This document shows, one piece after another, positions 42,906 to 52,757 of a stretch of DNA of 64,000 nucleotides. The first letter of the stretch is position 1; each line of letters starts with the position of its first letter. The DNA comes from Chitinophaga ginsengisegetis. Its GTDB lineage: Bacteria; Bacteroidota; Bacteroidia; Chitinophagales; Chitinophagaceae. The position numbers and the translations under genes were made by a program. Below the pieces are notes generated by a model. That model did no database searches. It was not told the origin of the DNA and worked only from the letters and a program-made list of their open reading frames with translations. The stretch is taken from assembly GCF_900168065.1 (NCBI RefSeq), contig NZ_FUZZ01000006.1, positions 186,001-250,000 of the forward strand, given 5' to 3'.

Positions 42906-44312
42906 ATGGCATACGACGTAATCGTAATTGGTAGTGGGCCCGGCGGATATGTGGCTGCTATCCGTGCTTCTCAGCTGGGATTTAAAACTGCAGTAGTGGA
43001 AAGAGAGAGTCTGGGTGGTATCTGTTTAAACTGGGGCTGTATTCCAACGAAGGCTTTGTTAAAAACTGCACAGGTTTTTGAATATACACAGCACTCAAAA
43101 GACTATGGTATCACGATCGGTGATGCAAAAGTGGACTTTGATGCGGTGATCAAGCGTAGTCGCGGTGTTGCTGATAAAATGAGCAGGGGCGTTCAGTTCC
43201 TCATGAAGAAAAATAAGATCGACGTGTTAATGGGCAATGGAAAGGTAAAATCCAAAGGCCAGGTGGAAGTAACCGATAAAGACGGTAAAGCCACTGTACA
43301 CGACGCAAAACATATCATTCTGGCTACCGGCGCACGTGCACGTGAACTGCCAAACCTGAAGATTGATGGTAAAAATGTAATCGGCTACCGTGAAGCAATG
43401 ACACTCCCTCAGCAGCCTAAATCCATGATTGTTGTGGGTTCCGGTGCTATCGGCGTTGAATTTGCCTATTTCTACGCAACCCTGGGTACTAAAGTAACCA
43501 TCGTTGAGTTCCTCCCGCGCATCGTACCAGTGGAAGATGAAGACATCTCCAAAGAACTGGAAAAAATCTACAAAAAGAAAGGCATCGAAATCATGACCAA
43601 CGCTTCTGTAGAAGCTGTTGAAGCAAGTGGTAACGGTGTGAAAGCAAAAGTGAAAACCCAAACCGGCGAAATCACCCTGGAAGCAGATGTGGTACTGAGC
43701 GCGGTAGGTATCGCTGCTAATATCGAAAACATCGGTCTGGAAGGAATGGGTATCAAAACCGACAAGGGCCGTGTACTGGTAGATAAATATTATCAGACAA
43801 ATATCCCCGGCGTTTACGCTATCGGTGATATGGTTCCAGGTCAGGCACTCGCACACGTTGCTTCTAAAGAAGGTATCATCTGCGTGGAAGCTATCGCATA
43901 CAACGAAAAGAAATATGCGCACAAACCAGAACCAATCGACTACATGAACATCCCGGGTTGTACTTATTGCGCGCCTGAAATTGCTTCTGTAGGTTATACT
44001 GAAAAGGCCGCCAAAGAAGCCGGTTACGAAGTGAAAGTGGGTAAATTCCCATTCTCTGCTTCCGGTAAAGCTTCCGCAGCCGGTGCAACTGAAGGTTTCG
44101 TAAAAGTGATCTTCGATGCCAAATACGGCGAATGGTTAGGCACACATATGATCGGCGCCAATGTGACTGAAATCATCGCAGAAACAGTAGTAGCGCGTAA
44201 ACTGGAAACTACTTACCAGGAAGTGCTGGATTCCATCCACCCGCATCCAACTATGAGCGAATCTGTGAAAGATGCCATAGAAGTAGCTTATGGCGAAGCA
44301 ATTCACCTGTAG
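42906..44312 (+). CDS. lpdA: Dihydrolipoyl dehydrogenase
   Basis: The E3 flavoprotein of 2-oxoacid dehydrogenase and glycine cleavage complexes; it reoxidises dihydrolipoamide with NAD. The 468 residues show the FAD fold GSGPGGYVAAIRA (9-21), the redox disulfide in GGICLNWGCIPTKAL, the NAD fold VGSGAIGVEFAYF, GDMVPGQALAHVASKEG, and the C-terminal HPHPTMSE with the catalytic His/Glu pair. Transcribed alone from a consensus promoter, with its own terminator. Confidence 0.96.
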   Translation: MAYDVIVIGSGPGGYVAAIRASQLGFKTAVVERESLGGICLNWGCIPTKALLKTAQVFEYTQHSKDYGITIGDAKVDFDAVIKRSRGVADKMSRGVQFLMKKNKIDVLMGNGKVKSKGQVEVTDKDGKATVHDAKHIILATGARARELPNLKIDGKNVIGYREAMTLPQQPKSMIVVGSGAIGVEFAYFYATLGTKVTIVEFLPRIVPVEDEDISKELEKIYKKKGIEIMTNASVEAVEASGNGVKAKVKTQTGEITLEADVVLSAVGIAANIENIGLEGMGIKTDKGRVLVDKYYQTNIPGVYAIGDMVPGQALAHVASKEGIICVEAIAYNEKKYAHKPEPIDYMNIPGCTYCAPEIASVGYTEKAAKEAGYEVKVGKFPFSASGKASAAGATEGFVKVIFDAKYGEWLGTHMIGANVTEIIAETVVARKLETTYQEVLDSIHPHPTMSESVKDAIEVAYGEAIHL

Positions 44313-44335
44313 TCTTATCTTATTGTAAGTATAAT

Positions 44336-44369
44336 AACAGCTGTTCCGGTTTACCGGAGCAGCTGTTTT
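44336..44369 (+). terminator. Intrinsic terminator after lpdA
   Basis: AACAGCTG (44336-44343) pairs with 44360-44367, with a second inner stem CCGG/CCGG, followed by TTTT. It also faces the convergent type IX cargo gene. Confidence 0.85.
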
Positions 44370-44383
44370 GTTTTATAGATACA

Positions 44384-46597
44384 TCATTCTGTGATCACCA
44401 GCTTCCGCGTAGCGGTTTGATTACTGCCACTCGCTCTCAGGTAGTAAACCCCGGGAGACGTGCTCCAGTCCTTCGCTCTCAGCGTGGCAGTCCTGGTTTT
44501 TTGCAGATCCCGGAGATGCACCGGGGCTCCCTGGTTATTATAGATCACCACCTGTACATTGGTATTGCTGCGGAATCCCTGTAAGGTAATGGTAAACTGG
44601 TTGTTCACCGGGTTTGGGTAAATGCGGATATCTGCATCGCCGGTTCCTGTTTTCAGTACCGTAGTGGCCAATGCAGCGGTATCCACAGCCGCAGGCGTAA
44701 TAGTGCCGCTGCAGGTAGGCGTGCTGCTCCATGCCATCTGTGCATCGGTGAACTGCGACCAACTGCTGTTCACATCAATATTGGAAGTATGCCCCGCCGG
44801 CTGGCCGTCGCAATCAGCACGACCATTATTTGGATGTGGCACCTGCAGATAAGTACCGTTGGTAGCGCAACTGCCTATTTCTGCGTCTCCACCTACCACC
44901 ACGCCGTTGCCAAAAGTAACGCCCCATTCCAATGCATCTCCCTTTACATTAGCACTGCCGGATACGGTACAATTGGTTAATACTGCGTTTTCTGTAATCA
45001 CCGCACTGCCGGTATAGGAGCCGCCGTAAACGCTGGCGTTGCCGCTGATGGTGACGGTGTTCCCAACCGTTGCATTTTCCACCCAGGCGTTACCGGTGAT
45101 CTGCGCGGTGCCGGTAATCACGGAATTGCCCAGTACAATGGCTTTGGGGCCTACATAGGCAGTGGATGCCACGGTAGCGCTGTTGGCTACCCAGCCGCCT
45201 CCATTCGTATGGGTGTGCCCGTTAGTTTTATAGGCGGCCCGGTAGGTGCTCTGGTAACCTTCAGGTACGGCGTTGGCTATACGAAGTTCATAAGGGTACC
45301 GTTTAATTTTTGGCCAGCCGGGTTCCCATACATAAGTGGTATGCGTGGTAGGTGCGCCCATTACTACCAGGTAAAGCTGCGTTTCATTGCTGTTCATCGT
45401 GAAACTGATTTCGCCTTCATTGGCTGTAGCGGTGGCGCCATAGCGGGAAATGTTGCCGTTGGCCAGCGTGGCTACGAAGCCGTATCTCCAGCCGGCGGTG
45501 GTGTTAACTTCTGTATGGCCTTTAAATTTAACCGTTACATTCCGGGCGCTGCACGTGGTATACAACGGGATGATGTTGTAGCCATAATCCTGCGGTGCGC
45601 TGGCATTATCTATTTTATACCGGCCGGTGGTGGCGCTGATCTGTTGGAGATTGGTATACAACCGCCAGATGTAATGCGGCTCCTGCACTTTCAACCTGTC
45701 GCGTTCCGCTTTATAGATAGCCCCGAAGTTGTTAACGGTATAATCGCAGGCTACTTCTCTTTTTACATAATCGTACATGAAGTTGTTGAGCTGCGATTGT
45801 GTCCAGCTTTTCAGTCGCCGGTAAGTCATGAGCGGATGCTCGCCGGCTGTGCTGCTGGTGCGGATAGATTCTTTCCAAAGCCTGTTCACCATTGTAATCC
45901 CATCTGTTTGCTGCATGTACCACAGCATTTTAAAAGCATCGTAGTGATGACGGGTGGAGCTGAAATGAAACATACTGGTGGCCATCCACCGGGGAAGGTC
46001 ATCGCTGGCGAAACGGGGATACATTTGTGTGCGCATGAAGTTGGCATGTGTTTCCCAGAAGAACCCGGCGGGCTCATAATCATTGAATCCGCAATTGGCG
46101 TTTTCCTGGATGGCAATCATGCCCTGCAAACTGTGCGTGAGCTCATGACTGGTTACGCCGCCGTCTCTTGTAGCGTTGGGATGTACCCACATGGCGCCGA
46201 TGGTGTTGCCATAGGTGCCTCCGAATGCCCATCCGCTGGGGCCTCCCGTGCCCCAGGTGTCGTTCATTACAATAATGAGTTTGTATTTGCCCAGGTTTTT
46301 TGTGGCAGCATCCGAGCAGAAACCAATGTCGGTGATAAACTTTATATAGATCTTTTCCAGGGTATCGCATACTGCCTGCGGATTAAAGGCCAGGTTGGGA
46401 TCGCTGTAGGTAGCAGGATTGGTACCTACTACGGAACCCCAGAATACCACGAAGTTGGCCGACTGGTAACTGCGGCTGTACGACCAGGTAGAGAGATAGG
46501 GATCTGTGCTGAATTCAGGTGGTATATACACTGTTTTTTGTGCGGATACCAGCGTGGTGATAAACAGGGATACAAAAACGAATAGAGCTTTCTTCAT
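44384..46597 (-). CDS. Secreted HELTH metalloprotease-like protein with type IX sorting domain
   Basis: A 737-residue exported protein. Signal peptide at 1-19. The N-terminal domain has HELTH at 151-155 (GGVTSHELTHSLQG) and a downstream Glu in FFWETHANF (E182), a gluzincin-like zinc site. Residues about 470-590 consist of short repeats such as STAYVGPKAIVLGNSVITG, TAQITGNAWV, GNTVTISGNASVYGG, which look like left-handed beta-helix hexapeptides. The C-terminus (IRIYPNPVNNQFTITL, then VVIYNNQGAPV) is a type A sorting domain for type IX secretion. Enzyme activity is inferred only. Confidence 0.82.
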   Translation of the reverse strand: MKKALFVFVSLFITTLVSAQKTVYIPPEFSTDPYLSTWSYSRSYQSANFVVFWGSVVGTNPATYSDPNLAFNPQAVCDTLEKIYIKFITDIGFCSDAATKNLGKYKLIIVMNDTWGTGGPSGWAFGGTYGNTIGAMWVHPNATRDGGVTSHELTHSLQGMIAIQENANCGFNDYEPAGFFWETHANFMRTQMYPRFASDDLPRWMATSMFHFSSTRHHYDAFKMLWYMQQTDGITMVNRLWKESIRTSSTAGEHPLMTYRRLKSWTQSQLNNFMYDYVKREVACDYTVNNFGAIYKAERDRLKVQEPHYIWRLYTNLQQISATTGRYKIDNASAPQDYGYNIIPLYTTCSARNVTVKFKGHTEVNTTAGWRYGFVATLANGNISRYGATATANEGEISFTMNSNETQLYLVVMGAPTTHTTYVWEPGWPKIKRYPYELRIANAVPEGYQSTYRAAYKTNGHTHTNGGGWVANSATVASTAYVGPKAIVLGNSVITGTAQITGNAWVENATVGNTVTISGNASVYGGSYTGSAVITENAVLTNCTVSGSANVKGDALEWGVTFGNGVVVGGDAEIGSCATNGTYLQVPHPNNGRADCDGQPAGHTSNIDVNSSWSQFTDAQMAWSSTPTCSGTITPAAVDTAALATTVLKTGTGDADIRIYPNPVNNQFTITLQGFRSNTNVQVVIYNNQGAPVHLRDLQKTRTATLRAKDWSTSPGVYYLRASGSNQTATRKLVITE

Positions 46598-46941
46598 AAA
46601 TAATGGATTTGAATTAATGAAAGGGTATGATTCAGAAAATTTTTGGTTGAAGTACGCGCACAGAAATTTACTACAGCAAAGAGGGATACTGTTTCACAGG
46701 GGCCGGTGTTTGTTGACTACAGGGCTGTTGATTCGTTTTTTGCCGGTTGATGGGCTGATGTTTCTTATAAGGTTTTCTACAGTGGAATAACTACATCTGC
46801 ATATTAATATTTTAATTGTCTTACTGACATTTAAAGTTAAAAAGATATATGGATTATTTCAGCTAAGATCTTAACCGGTTATTGATGAATTTTACCCTAT
46901 CGGGAGGATATGTATTTATTGTGAGTTTATAAGGCAGCTAT

Positions 46942-47085
46942 GTAGTAATCCGGGGCAGTGTAACAACTTACCTCATTGAAACCATAAATGAAACTACGGT
47001 GATAACCCTGTGCAGCGCAACAACTAATCTCATCAAATCGCAAATGGAGCTATAATTGTAGCCCCGCATTGCGCAACGACTAATA
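46942..47085. repeat. Degenerate ~58-bp tandem repeat
   Basis: Two full units (46942-46997 and 46998-47055) and a partial third (47056-47085) share GCAGYGYAACAACT-type cores and CTCATYRAA..AAATG segments. The third unit runs into the end of the S8 protease gene. Only about 70 percent of positions agree by eye. The rest of the 482-base gap (46598-47079) is AT-rich with no gene seen. Confidence 0.6.
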
Positions 47086-49887
47086 CTGTTTCACAAACTG
47101 TGTAGAGTAAATCCGTTTATTATCTGCATAAATACTGCAGTTATAAATACCGTTTGCCAAACGCTGCACCTCCACTGTTTCCTGGATATCTTCGAGGTTC
47201 CGCTGCAATACGATCCGCCCGCTCATATCAGTGATTACGAGTTTGCGGCTGCGCGGCGTACCATCTAAAACAGTGAACTGGCTGCTTACCGGGTTGGGGA
47301 AAAGTAAGATGTGATTGCCGGCAATAATAGTAACTGTAACCGGATCGGCGTAAATATATTGCCCGTTGACGGTGAGTAGCTTTACCCGGTAACGCAGTAA
47401 TCCTTCCGGCGCGCTGTTGTCGAGGTAATTAAAATTCATGGCGTCGCCTACGGGCTGCTGCTGCAGCGTTATCCAGCCTTCGCGTGTCAGCCGCTCCCAG
47501 TAAACCGTTTGCAGTTGCCAGGTGCTGCCGAGTGTGAGCGACAACGCCACTTTATTATCAGTGGTAGGATCAGCCAGCAGGTTTTGTACATAGCAACCTA
47601 CGCCCTGTTGCGTATAGTCAATCGCATAGCTGCGGATGCCCGTCCACCCGCCGGCGGCAACAGGGCTTACCGCAAAGTACAACGATGCCGCCGTTGCTTT
47701 GGGGATAAAAATAAAAGTATCACGTACCTGGCTATACGGAATCAGCGCTGTATTACTCATGGTGTACAACTGGTACGCTGTGGCGCCCGCCTGCCTGTTC
47801 CAGTACAGCAATGTTGTATCAGTGCAGTTGAATCCTGCCCGCATGGTGAGCACCGGCGAAACATAAAAAGGATCACTGATAAACGAGGTATCCGTTAACG
47901 TTAGTTTGAGCATTACCGGCCGGAAAATGTTTGGTGTAACCCAGTTATACAACGCGTTTTCCACCGGGGTGTTCTGCGCAATAGGTTGCCAGGTATGGCC
48001 ACTGTCGCTGCTATAGGAAAGCTCACTGTTACCACTATACGTAGTTTGCCATTGCAGCGGCAACGCCTGGCCTGCGGCTGCAGTAGCGCCGGCTGCGGGA
48101 TTTTGCCACTGGAAACTTTTTGCGGGCACCAGTTCATAGGCCAGGTAAAAAGGTTGTGTACCGGCGGCTACCTGCGCACCGGTTACCCGGAGCCGCATAG
48201 TGCCCGCCACCGGGTGTTCAATACTGATCTGTTCTGTATTGTTGATACTATCCCTGCCGCGTTTTGCGGGTAGCAATAGTGAATCAATTAATGGATAAGT
48301 GCTTAATGTCCAGGGCAGCCATGTTTTACCATCAGCGGTGGTGGCTGTTACATCAAGGTCGTTTATAAGCGCTTTAACGGCATTAACCGTTGCCGGCGGA
48401 TCATTCCAGCACAGGGTTACTTTCACCTCCTGTATGCCCTCCGGAATGGCGATATCGAAGGAGGTAACTGTGTGGTTGCCTGCATTTCCCTGCAAGAGGC
48501 GGTTGTCCTGTATGGTTTTAATGGCGCCATAAGCATGCAGGTTGCCATATCCGCCGCCAAAAGAAGGGCGTATGCCTGTGGACCGGAAGGCGCTGTTAAT
48601 GACAACGGCTTTGATGAGGGCAGCGGAAGCGGACGTGTTATGCAGCATGCGCCAGGTGTCCTGGAGCAATGCCACTACGCCGCTGGTAAGCGCTGCGGCG
48701 CCGGAGGTGCCATCTTCGCCGTAGGCAGTTACATGTGGCAGGATACGGCCATCGTAAGCCGGCCCTTTGGAGCTGAGCGCCATGACTTGTGTGGCGCCAT
48801 CTGTACCGCCGCTGACAATAATATTTTTAGCCTGTTTGAAATTGCCGGATAAATTGGCATATCCCACAATGCCCTGGTAACGCCCGCCGGCCGCCGGCGA
48901 TGTACCAACGTTACCGGAAGAATATACATGCACCAGCGTATCTGTTGCATAGATCTGCTGATCATAGGCTACTGCTTCCGCACCATAATAATTTTCGATG
49001 CCGGTACCATAGGAATGGTTTTGCACCGTGATGCCGGATTGCTGATAATATGCGTCTTCGTCGGGGAATAAGCTGCTGTTATAATCGGCGGAACTCAGCT
49101 TCACTTCAGGCGCTACGCCTTTACCGCCTGCGCCGCTGTTGCCGGCGCCGCCAATCAGCGTAGCCATTATCAAAGCATGGGCAGTATTGAGCGTAGAATT
49201 ATAGGAAGAAGAGATATACCGCCCTTGTAAGTCGATGTCTGTTGTATCAAATAAATCCTCTTTAACGGAAACGGCTACACGTTTTCCTGTAATAAGTGGA
49301 AACTGTTGTTGTGCAAAAGTGATCCGGTTCACCGCCAGGTTGCCGGTATTGATAATAATTTCCGGAGCCGGCCGCCGGATGAGATCCGCAAACTGTATGG
49401 CGGGCTGACTGATAAACAGGGGCCAGTCCTGCTTTTTAACCTTTGCGATGGCTACGTGGTATTGCGTGGAGTACGACTGCACCCTGGCATACATCAATGA
49501 CTTCTTTTCCGTGTTGCACGACACCTGCATGGTGATACTATCCTGTGCGGGTATTTTTTCCAGTTGTTGCAGCAGCGGAATACTTGCTTTAAAATTATAG
49601 CCGGCGCTGTAACAATATATGAGCATACTATCTTCCGGTGCGTGTTGTAAAATGTAATGGTAGCGGGAGAGAGGCTGTACAAGTCCCCATTGCTGCAGCT
49701 TTGATTCATCCGGCAGCTTTGCAAACTTCACCAGGAATGGTCCGCTTTTCCGCTGTAATGAAAAAGTATCTGTGGCATACCGTTGCACCAGGCTATCCGG
49801 ATAGTGTGGCTGCTGAGCAGCAGTATAGTAATATAAAAAGAGCTGCAAAAACAGCAAGGGCCATATTTTAGAGGATATTATCCGCAT
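47080..49887 (-). CDS. S8 family serine protease with type IX sorting domain
   Basis: A secreted subtilisin-like protease of about 935 residues. The ATG at 49887 gives a signal peptide (IWPLLFLQLFLYYYTAAQ); an in-frame GTG at 49932 is less likely. Triad candidates are Asp in VSVKEDLFD, His in LNTAHALIMATLIGG and Ser in EDGTSGAAALTSG; the His and Ser motifs deviate from the usual HGTHVA and GTSMAAP. A jelly-roll P domain-like stretch follows, then beta domains, and a C-terminal type A sorting domain (LLFPNPVSSQFTVLDG, LVITDMSGRIVLQ, GIYNCSIY). Confidence 0.85.
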   Translation of the reverse strand: MRIISSKIWPLLFLQLFLYYYTAAQQPHYPDSLVQRYATDTFSLQRKSGPFLVKFAKLPDESKLQQWGLVQPLSRYHYILQHAPEDSMLIYCYSAGYNFKASIPLLQQLEKIPAQDSITMQVSCNTEKKSLMYARVQSYSTQYHVAIAKVKKQDWPLFISQPAIQFADLIRRPAPEIIINTGNLAVNRITFAQQQFPLITGKRVAVSVKEDLFDTTDIDLQGRYISSSYNSTLNTAHALIMATLIGGAGNSGAGGKGVAPEVKLSSADYNSSLFPDEDAYYQQSGITVQNHSYGTGIENYYGAEAVAYDQQIYATDTLVHVYSSGNVGTSPAAGGRYQGIVGYANLSGNFKQAKNIIVSGGTDGATQVMALSSKGPAYDGRILPHVTAYGEDGTSGAAALTSGVVALLQDTWRMLHNTSASAALIKAVVINSAFRSTGIRPSFGGGYGNLHAYGAIKTIQDNRLLQGNAGNHTVTSFDIAIPEGIQEVKVTLCWNDPPATVNAVKALINDLDVTATTADGKTWLPWTLSTYPLIDSLLLPAKRGRDSINNTEQISIEHPVAGTMRLRVTGAQVAAGTQPFYLAYELVPAKSFQWQNPAAGATAAAGQALPLQWQTTYSGNSELSYSSDSGHTWQPIAQNTPVENALYNWVTPNIFRPVMLKLTLTDTSFISDPFYVSPVLTMRAGFNCTDTTLLYWNRQAGATAYQLYTMSNTALIPYSQVRDTFIFIPKATAASLYFAVSPVAAGGWTGIRSYAIDYTQQGVGCYVQNLLADPTTDNKVALSLTLGSTWQLQTVYWERLTREGWITLQQQPVGDAMNFNYLDNSAPEGLLRYRVKLLTVNGQYIYADPVTVTIIAGNHILLFPNPVSSQFTVLDGTPRSRKLVITDMSGRIVLQRNLEDIQETVEVQRLANGIYNCSIYADNKRIYSTQFVKQY

Positions 49888-50426
49888 GGGGGCGTTGGCA
49901 ACGGGTAAGTGATTTTGGTTTAGTGTTGCCACCTAAAGCTACTGTATTTAGGTTTTCGACACAATTTTTTATCTATCTTAAAACAAAATATTTTTTTTAA
50001 ATTAAACGAATGTTGTAATATTGAAAGAGGAAATCCGTAATATAAAATTCAACAAAATCTGAGCAACGATCTGGGACTTGTTACACAATTATTAAATTTA
50101 TAGAGCAAATCTTTGTCGCCGGAAATAGCCGGTACTACTGAATCATCACCAACCCATTAAAATCCGATGCTATGCCATAACAGGGCATATTAGCTATTGT
50201 ATGTACCCGAAAACGAGAGCACAGTAATAACTGCAGTTTTCAGGAAGATAATCAAAGCTAGGCGATCGCGTTTGCGGCAATAAGAAGAAAAACACCGCTG
50301 TACTTTTAGTGCGGATCGTTGTTTTATTTCACGTCTTATTCAGCCACAGATCAGTGCGGGCATTTAGTGTTGTTAACAGTTGCCTGTTTGAAGAAACAGG
50401 CGGCAGGGATATCTTTTTTTAAATCT

Positions 50427-50477
50427 AAACCAAAAATCTGAACACTTTTTTTTCTAAACAAAACCAAAAATCTGAAC
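50427..50477. repeat. 17-bp direct repeat in the M57 gene leader
   Basis: AAACCAAAAATCTGAAC occurs at 50427-50443 and 50461-50477, 34 bases apart; the second copy ends one base before the ATG. The 591-base gap 49888-50478 between divergent genes also has a 7-bp hairpin (CCTGTTT/AAACAGG, 50383-50400) and otherwise AT-rich DNA with no gene seen. Confidence 0.8.
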
Positions 50478-50478
50478 T

Positions 50479-51303
50479 ATGAGAACACAATCAATTCCTG
50501 TGCTCTGCTGCATGGCAGCGGCTTTCCTCTTTGCGTCCTGTCAGAAGAACGGCGCACAAAAAGAAGCGCAGCCCGACCCCGTGTCAGCAGAAGTGTTAGC
50601 CCAGATCAAAGCAAATGGCTTTAGCACAGAGAACGTGGTGAAAACCGAAGATGGCTACCTCGTGGAAGGTGACATCCTCCTTACAGCTGCACAGCTGAAA
50701 GAAACCGTTACGAGTCCTGTTTTAAGAGTGGCTAAAACAGAACAGTACCGCACTAATTACCTGGTAACGGCATTACCCCGCGTTATCAGAATTAAGGTAA
50801 CCAGTTTAGGTACTGCCTTCATCGCAGGCACAGATACCGCTATTGCACGCTACAACAGACTTGGCCTGCGCATGACTTTTCAGCGTGTTACCAGCGGCGC
50901 GGCTGAAATTACCATCAGAGGATTTAACCAGGGACCAAGCGGTGGTTATATCACGCTCGGTTCTTCCGGATTCCCCACCAGCGGCGGCGATCCGTATGGT
51001 ACTATCAAAATGAACACCAACCAATACGCTTACGGATCTAATCCGAACGTACTGTATGTGGGTTCTGTAATTCAGCATGAAATTGGTCACTGCATTGGTA
51101 TGCGTCATACCGATTACATGGATCGTTCCTACAGCTGCGGCGGTACTGCCACCAACGAAGGCGCGAGCAACGTAGGTGCGGTGTATATTCCGGGCACGCC
51201 TTCTGCACCGGATGCCAACTCCTGGATGCTGGCCTGCTCCAACGGCGGCAACCGTACATTTAACGCCAATGACGTTATTGCGCTTAACTATCTGTATCAC
51301 TAA
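50479..51303 (+). CDS. M57-type (HEIGH) metalloprotease lipoprotein
   Basis: A 274-residue exported zinc protease. The N-terminus (CCMAAAFLFASC) is a lipoprotein signal with Cys at residue 21. The catalytic site is HEIGHCIGMRHTD beginning at H200: HExxHxxGxxH with ligands H200, H204 and H210 and catalytic E201, the M57 metzincin pattern. SWMLACSNGG near 250 may supply the Met-turn. A ~110-residue region before it resembles the propeptide-like part of the family. It is divergent from the S8 protease. Confidence 0.9.
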   Translation: MRTQSIPVLCCMAAAFLFASCQKNGAQKEAQPDPVSAEVLAQIKANGFSTENVVKTEDGYLVEGDILLTAAQLKETVTSPVLRVAKTEQYRTNYLVTALPRVIRIKVTSLGTAFIAGTDTAIARYNRLGLRMTFQRVTSGAAEITIRGFNQGPSGGYITLGSSGFPTSGGDPYGTIKMNTNQYAYGSNPNVLYVGSVIQHEIGHCIGMRHTDYMDRSYSCGGTATNEGASNVGAVYIPGTPSAPDANSWMLACSNGGNRTFNANDVIALNYLYH

Positions 51304-51517
51304 TCGCTGCATGAGCTGATCTGTCAAGCATTTCCGGGGCCGGGATTTTTTGATGCGGGAAAAGGATTTCCTCCTTATTCTTTGCTGAATTAAATTTCCT
51401 GTAGCAAATTATTCCACTCCGGAAATGCTATTCTCCGGTACATCCTGCCGGTTCATCTATCCTTTTTGTAAATCTGTTATTTAATCAAAACCTTTATAAC
51501 AGATCAAAAATGATGAG

Positions 51518-52234
51518 ATGGAACACTCCCGTAAACAATTCCTGAAGCAACTGTTTATCAGCGCAACCGCCGTGCCGGTGCTGATTGAAGCCTGTAAAAA
51601 AAGTGACGCTGCTGATCCTGAAACAGATAGCAGCAACGGCGCCTGCACCGTTTCTCCGGAAGAAACAGATGGCCCTTATCCATTGTACAACAGCAGGGGC
51701 TCTTCTATCCAGCGGGTAGATATCACCGACGGCAAAACAGGTACACCCTTACACATCACCATCAACATTCTCAACACCAACAACAGTTGTAAACCGCTTG
51801 CCAACGCCAGGGTGGATATCTGGCATTGTGATAAGGATGGCTACTATTCCGGCTACAGCAACCGGGGATACCTCGGTACGCAAGATAACACCGCCCTGGT
51901 TTTCTGCAGGGGACTGCAGTATTCAGATACAGCCGGACAGGTTAAATTCACGTCCATTTATCCCGGCTGGTATGAAGGCAGGGTAACGCATATTCATGCA
52001 CAGGTATACGTGAACGATAAACTGAAAACAACCACGCAGATTGCTTTTCCCGACGATATTAATACGGCTGTATATAACACGGCGTTGTATAGCGCCCACG
52101 GACAAAATACCAGTGTGGCCAAAAACAGCGCAGATATGGTTTTCAGCGATTCATTATCAGCCGAACTGGCTACGGTAACCGCCAGCGCAACCAGTGGCTA
52201 TGATCTTGTTCACAATATTTATATCGCGGGTTGA
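51518..52234 (+). CDS. Intradiol ring-cleavage dioxygenase-like protein
   Basis: A 238-residue exported protein of the protocatechuate/catechol 1,2-dioxygenase fold. The N-terminus has an SRKQFLKQ stretch before a hydrophobic segment, a degenerate twin-arginine-like signal, and a Cys at residue 26 that could be lipidated. The Fe(III) ligands are predicted at Tyr 109/110 (DKDGYYSGY), Tyr 152 and His 158/160 in GWYEGRVTHIHAQ. SPEETDGPYP is the family lead-in. The ring substrate is unknown. The next gene starts one base after its stop. Confidence 0.87.
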   Translation: MEHSRKQFLKQLFISATAVPVLIEACKKSDAADPETDSSNGACTVSPEETDGPYPLYNSRGSSIQRVDITDGKTGTPLHITINILNTNNSCKPLANARVDIWHCDKDGYYSGYSNRGYLGTQDNTALVFCRGLQYSDTAGQVKFTSIYPGWYEGRVTHIHAQVYVNDKLKTTTQIAFPDDINTAVYNTALYSAHGQNTSVAKNSADMVFSDSLSAELATVTASATSGYDLVHNIYIAG

Positions 52235-52235
52235 T

Positions 52236-52727
52236 ATGGGCGGAACGATGATAAAACTGGCAGTGCGGCAGGTGATAGACGCATCTTCCACCGGCACATT
52301 TGCCAAAAATGTATTCCGCGATTCTTATGCGGAATTCCTGCTGCAATCACAGGCATATAACCCGGACGAAGCATTTTCCACTTTTGCCGAAATGGTGGAA
52401 CACCAGCCCAAAGCCAACTCCCTGCATTATAAAACAGGTTTTGCGGTGGGATTGTATATTCAATCCCTCGCTAACCTGATCCCCGGCACCTGGGATACGT
52501 TGGGTAATATCCAGCTGTCGTTTGAACGGCACCAGTTCAAAATAATGAGTTCAGGGATTCACGACCGGCAACTGCATAAAGTAGCCGTGCTGTATTATAC
52601 TGCACCTTTGCTGCTGCATAAAGTAATAGGGGAGTATCTTTTGCTGGGGTTCAATGATACCACAGATACGTTCACTTTGAAACTGAACGATGATGTATCG
52701 ATCTGTAATTTCAGTGAGGAATCCTGA
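52236..52727 (+). CDS. Hypothetical protein, 163 aa
   Basis: I do not recognise the family. No signal peptide; mixed helix and strand, with SLHYKTGFAVGLYIQSLANLI as the most hydrophobic part. I choose ATG 52236, one base after the dioxygenase stop (TGATATG), over an upstream frame from 52194 that overlaps that gene. This spacing suggests translational coupling with the dioxygenase, so the two may function together. Confidence 0.65.
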   Translation: MGGTMIKLAVRQVIDASSTGTFAKNVFRDSYAEFLLQSQAYNPDEAFSTFAEMVEHQPKANSLHYKTGFAVGLYIQSLANLIPGTWDTLGNIQLSFERHQFKIMSSGIHDRQLHKVAVLYYTAPLLLHKVIGEYLLLGFNDTTDTFTLKLNDDVSICNFSEES

Positions 52728-52757
52728 ATATTTACATCTCCCGAAAAAATAAAATGA

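Noticed and set aside
45209..46585. Plus-strand frame of 458 residues antisense to the HELTH protein gene
   Set aside because: It mirrors a well-supported gene with signal peptide and sorting domain; the antisense translation has no recognisable domain and reflects codon bias of the real gene.
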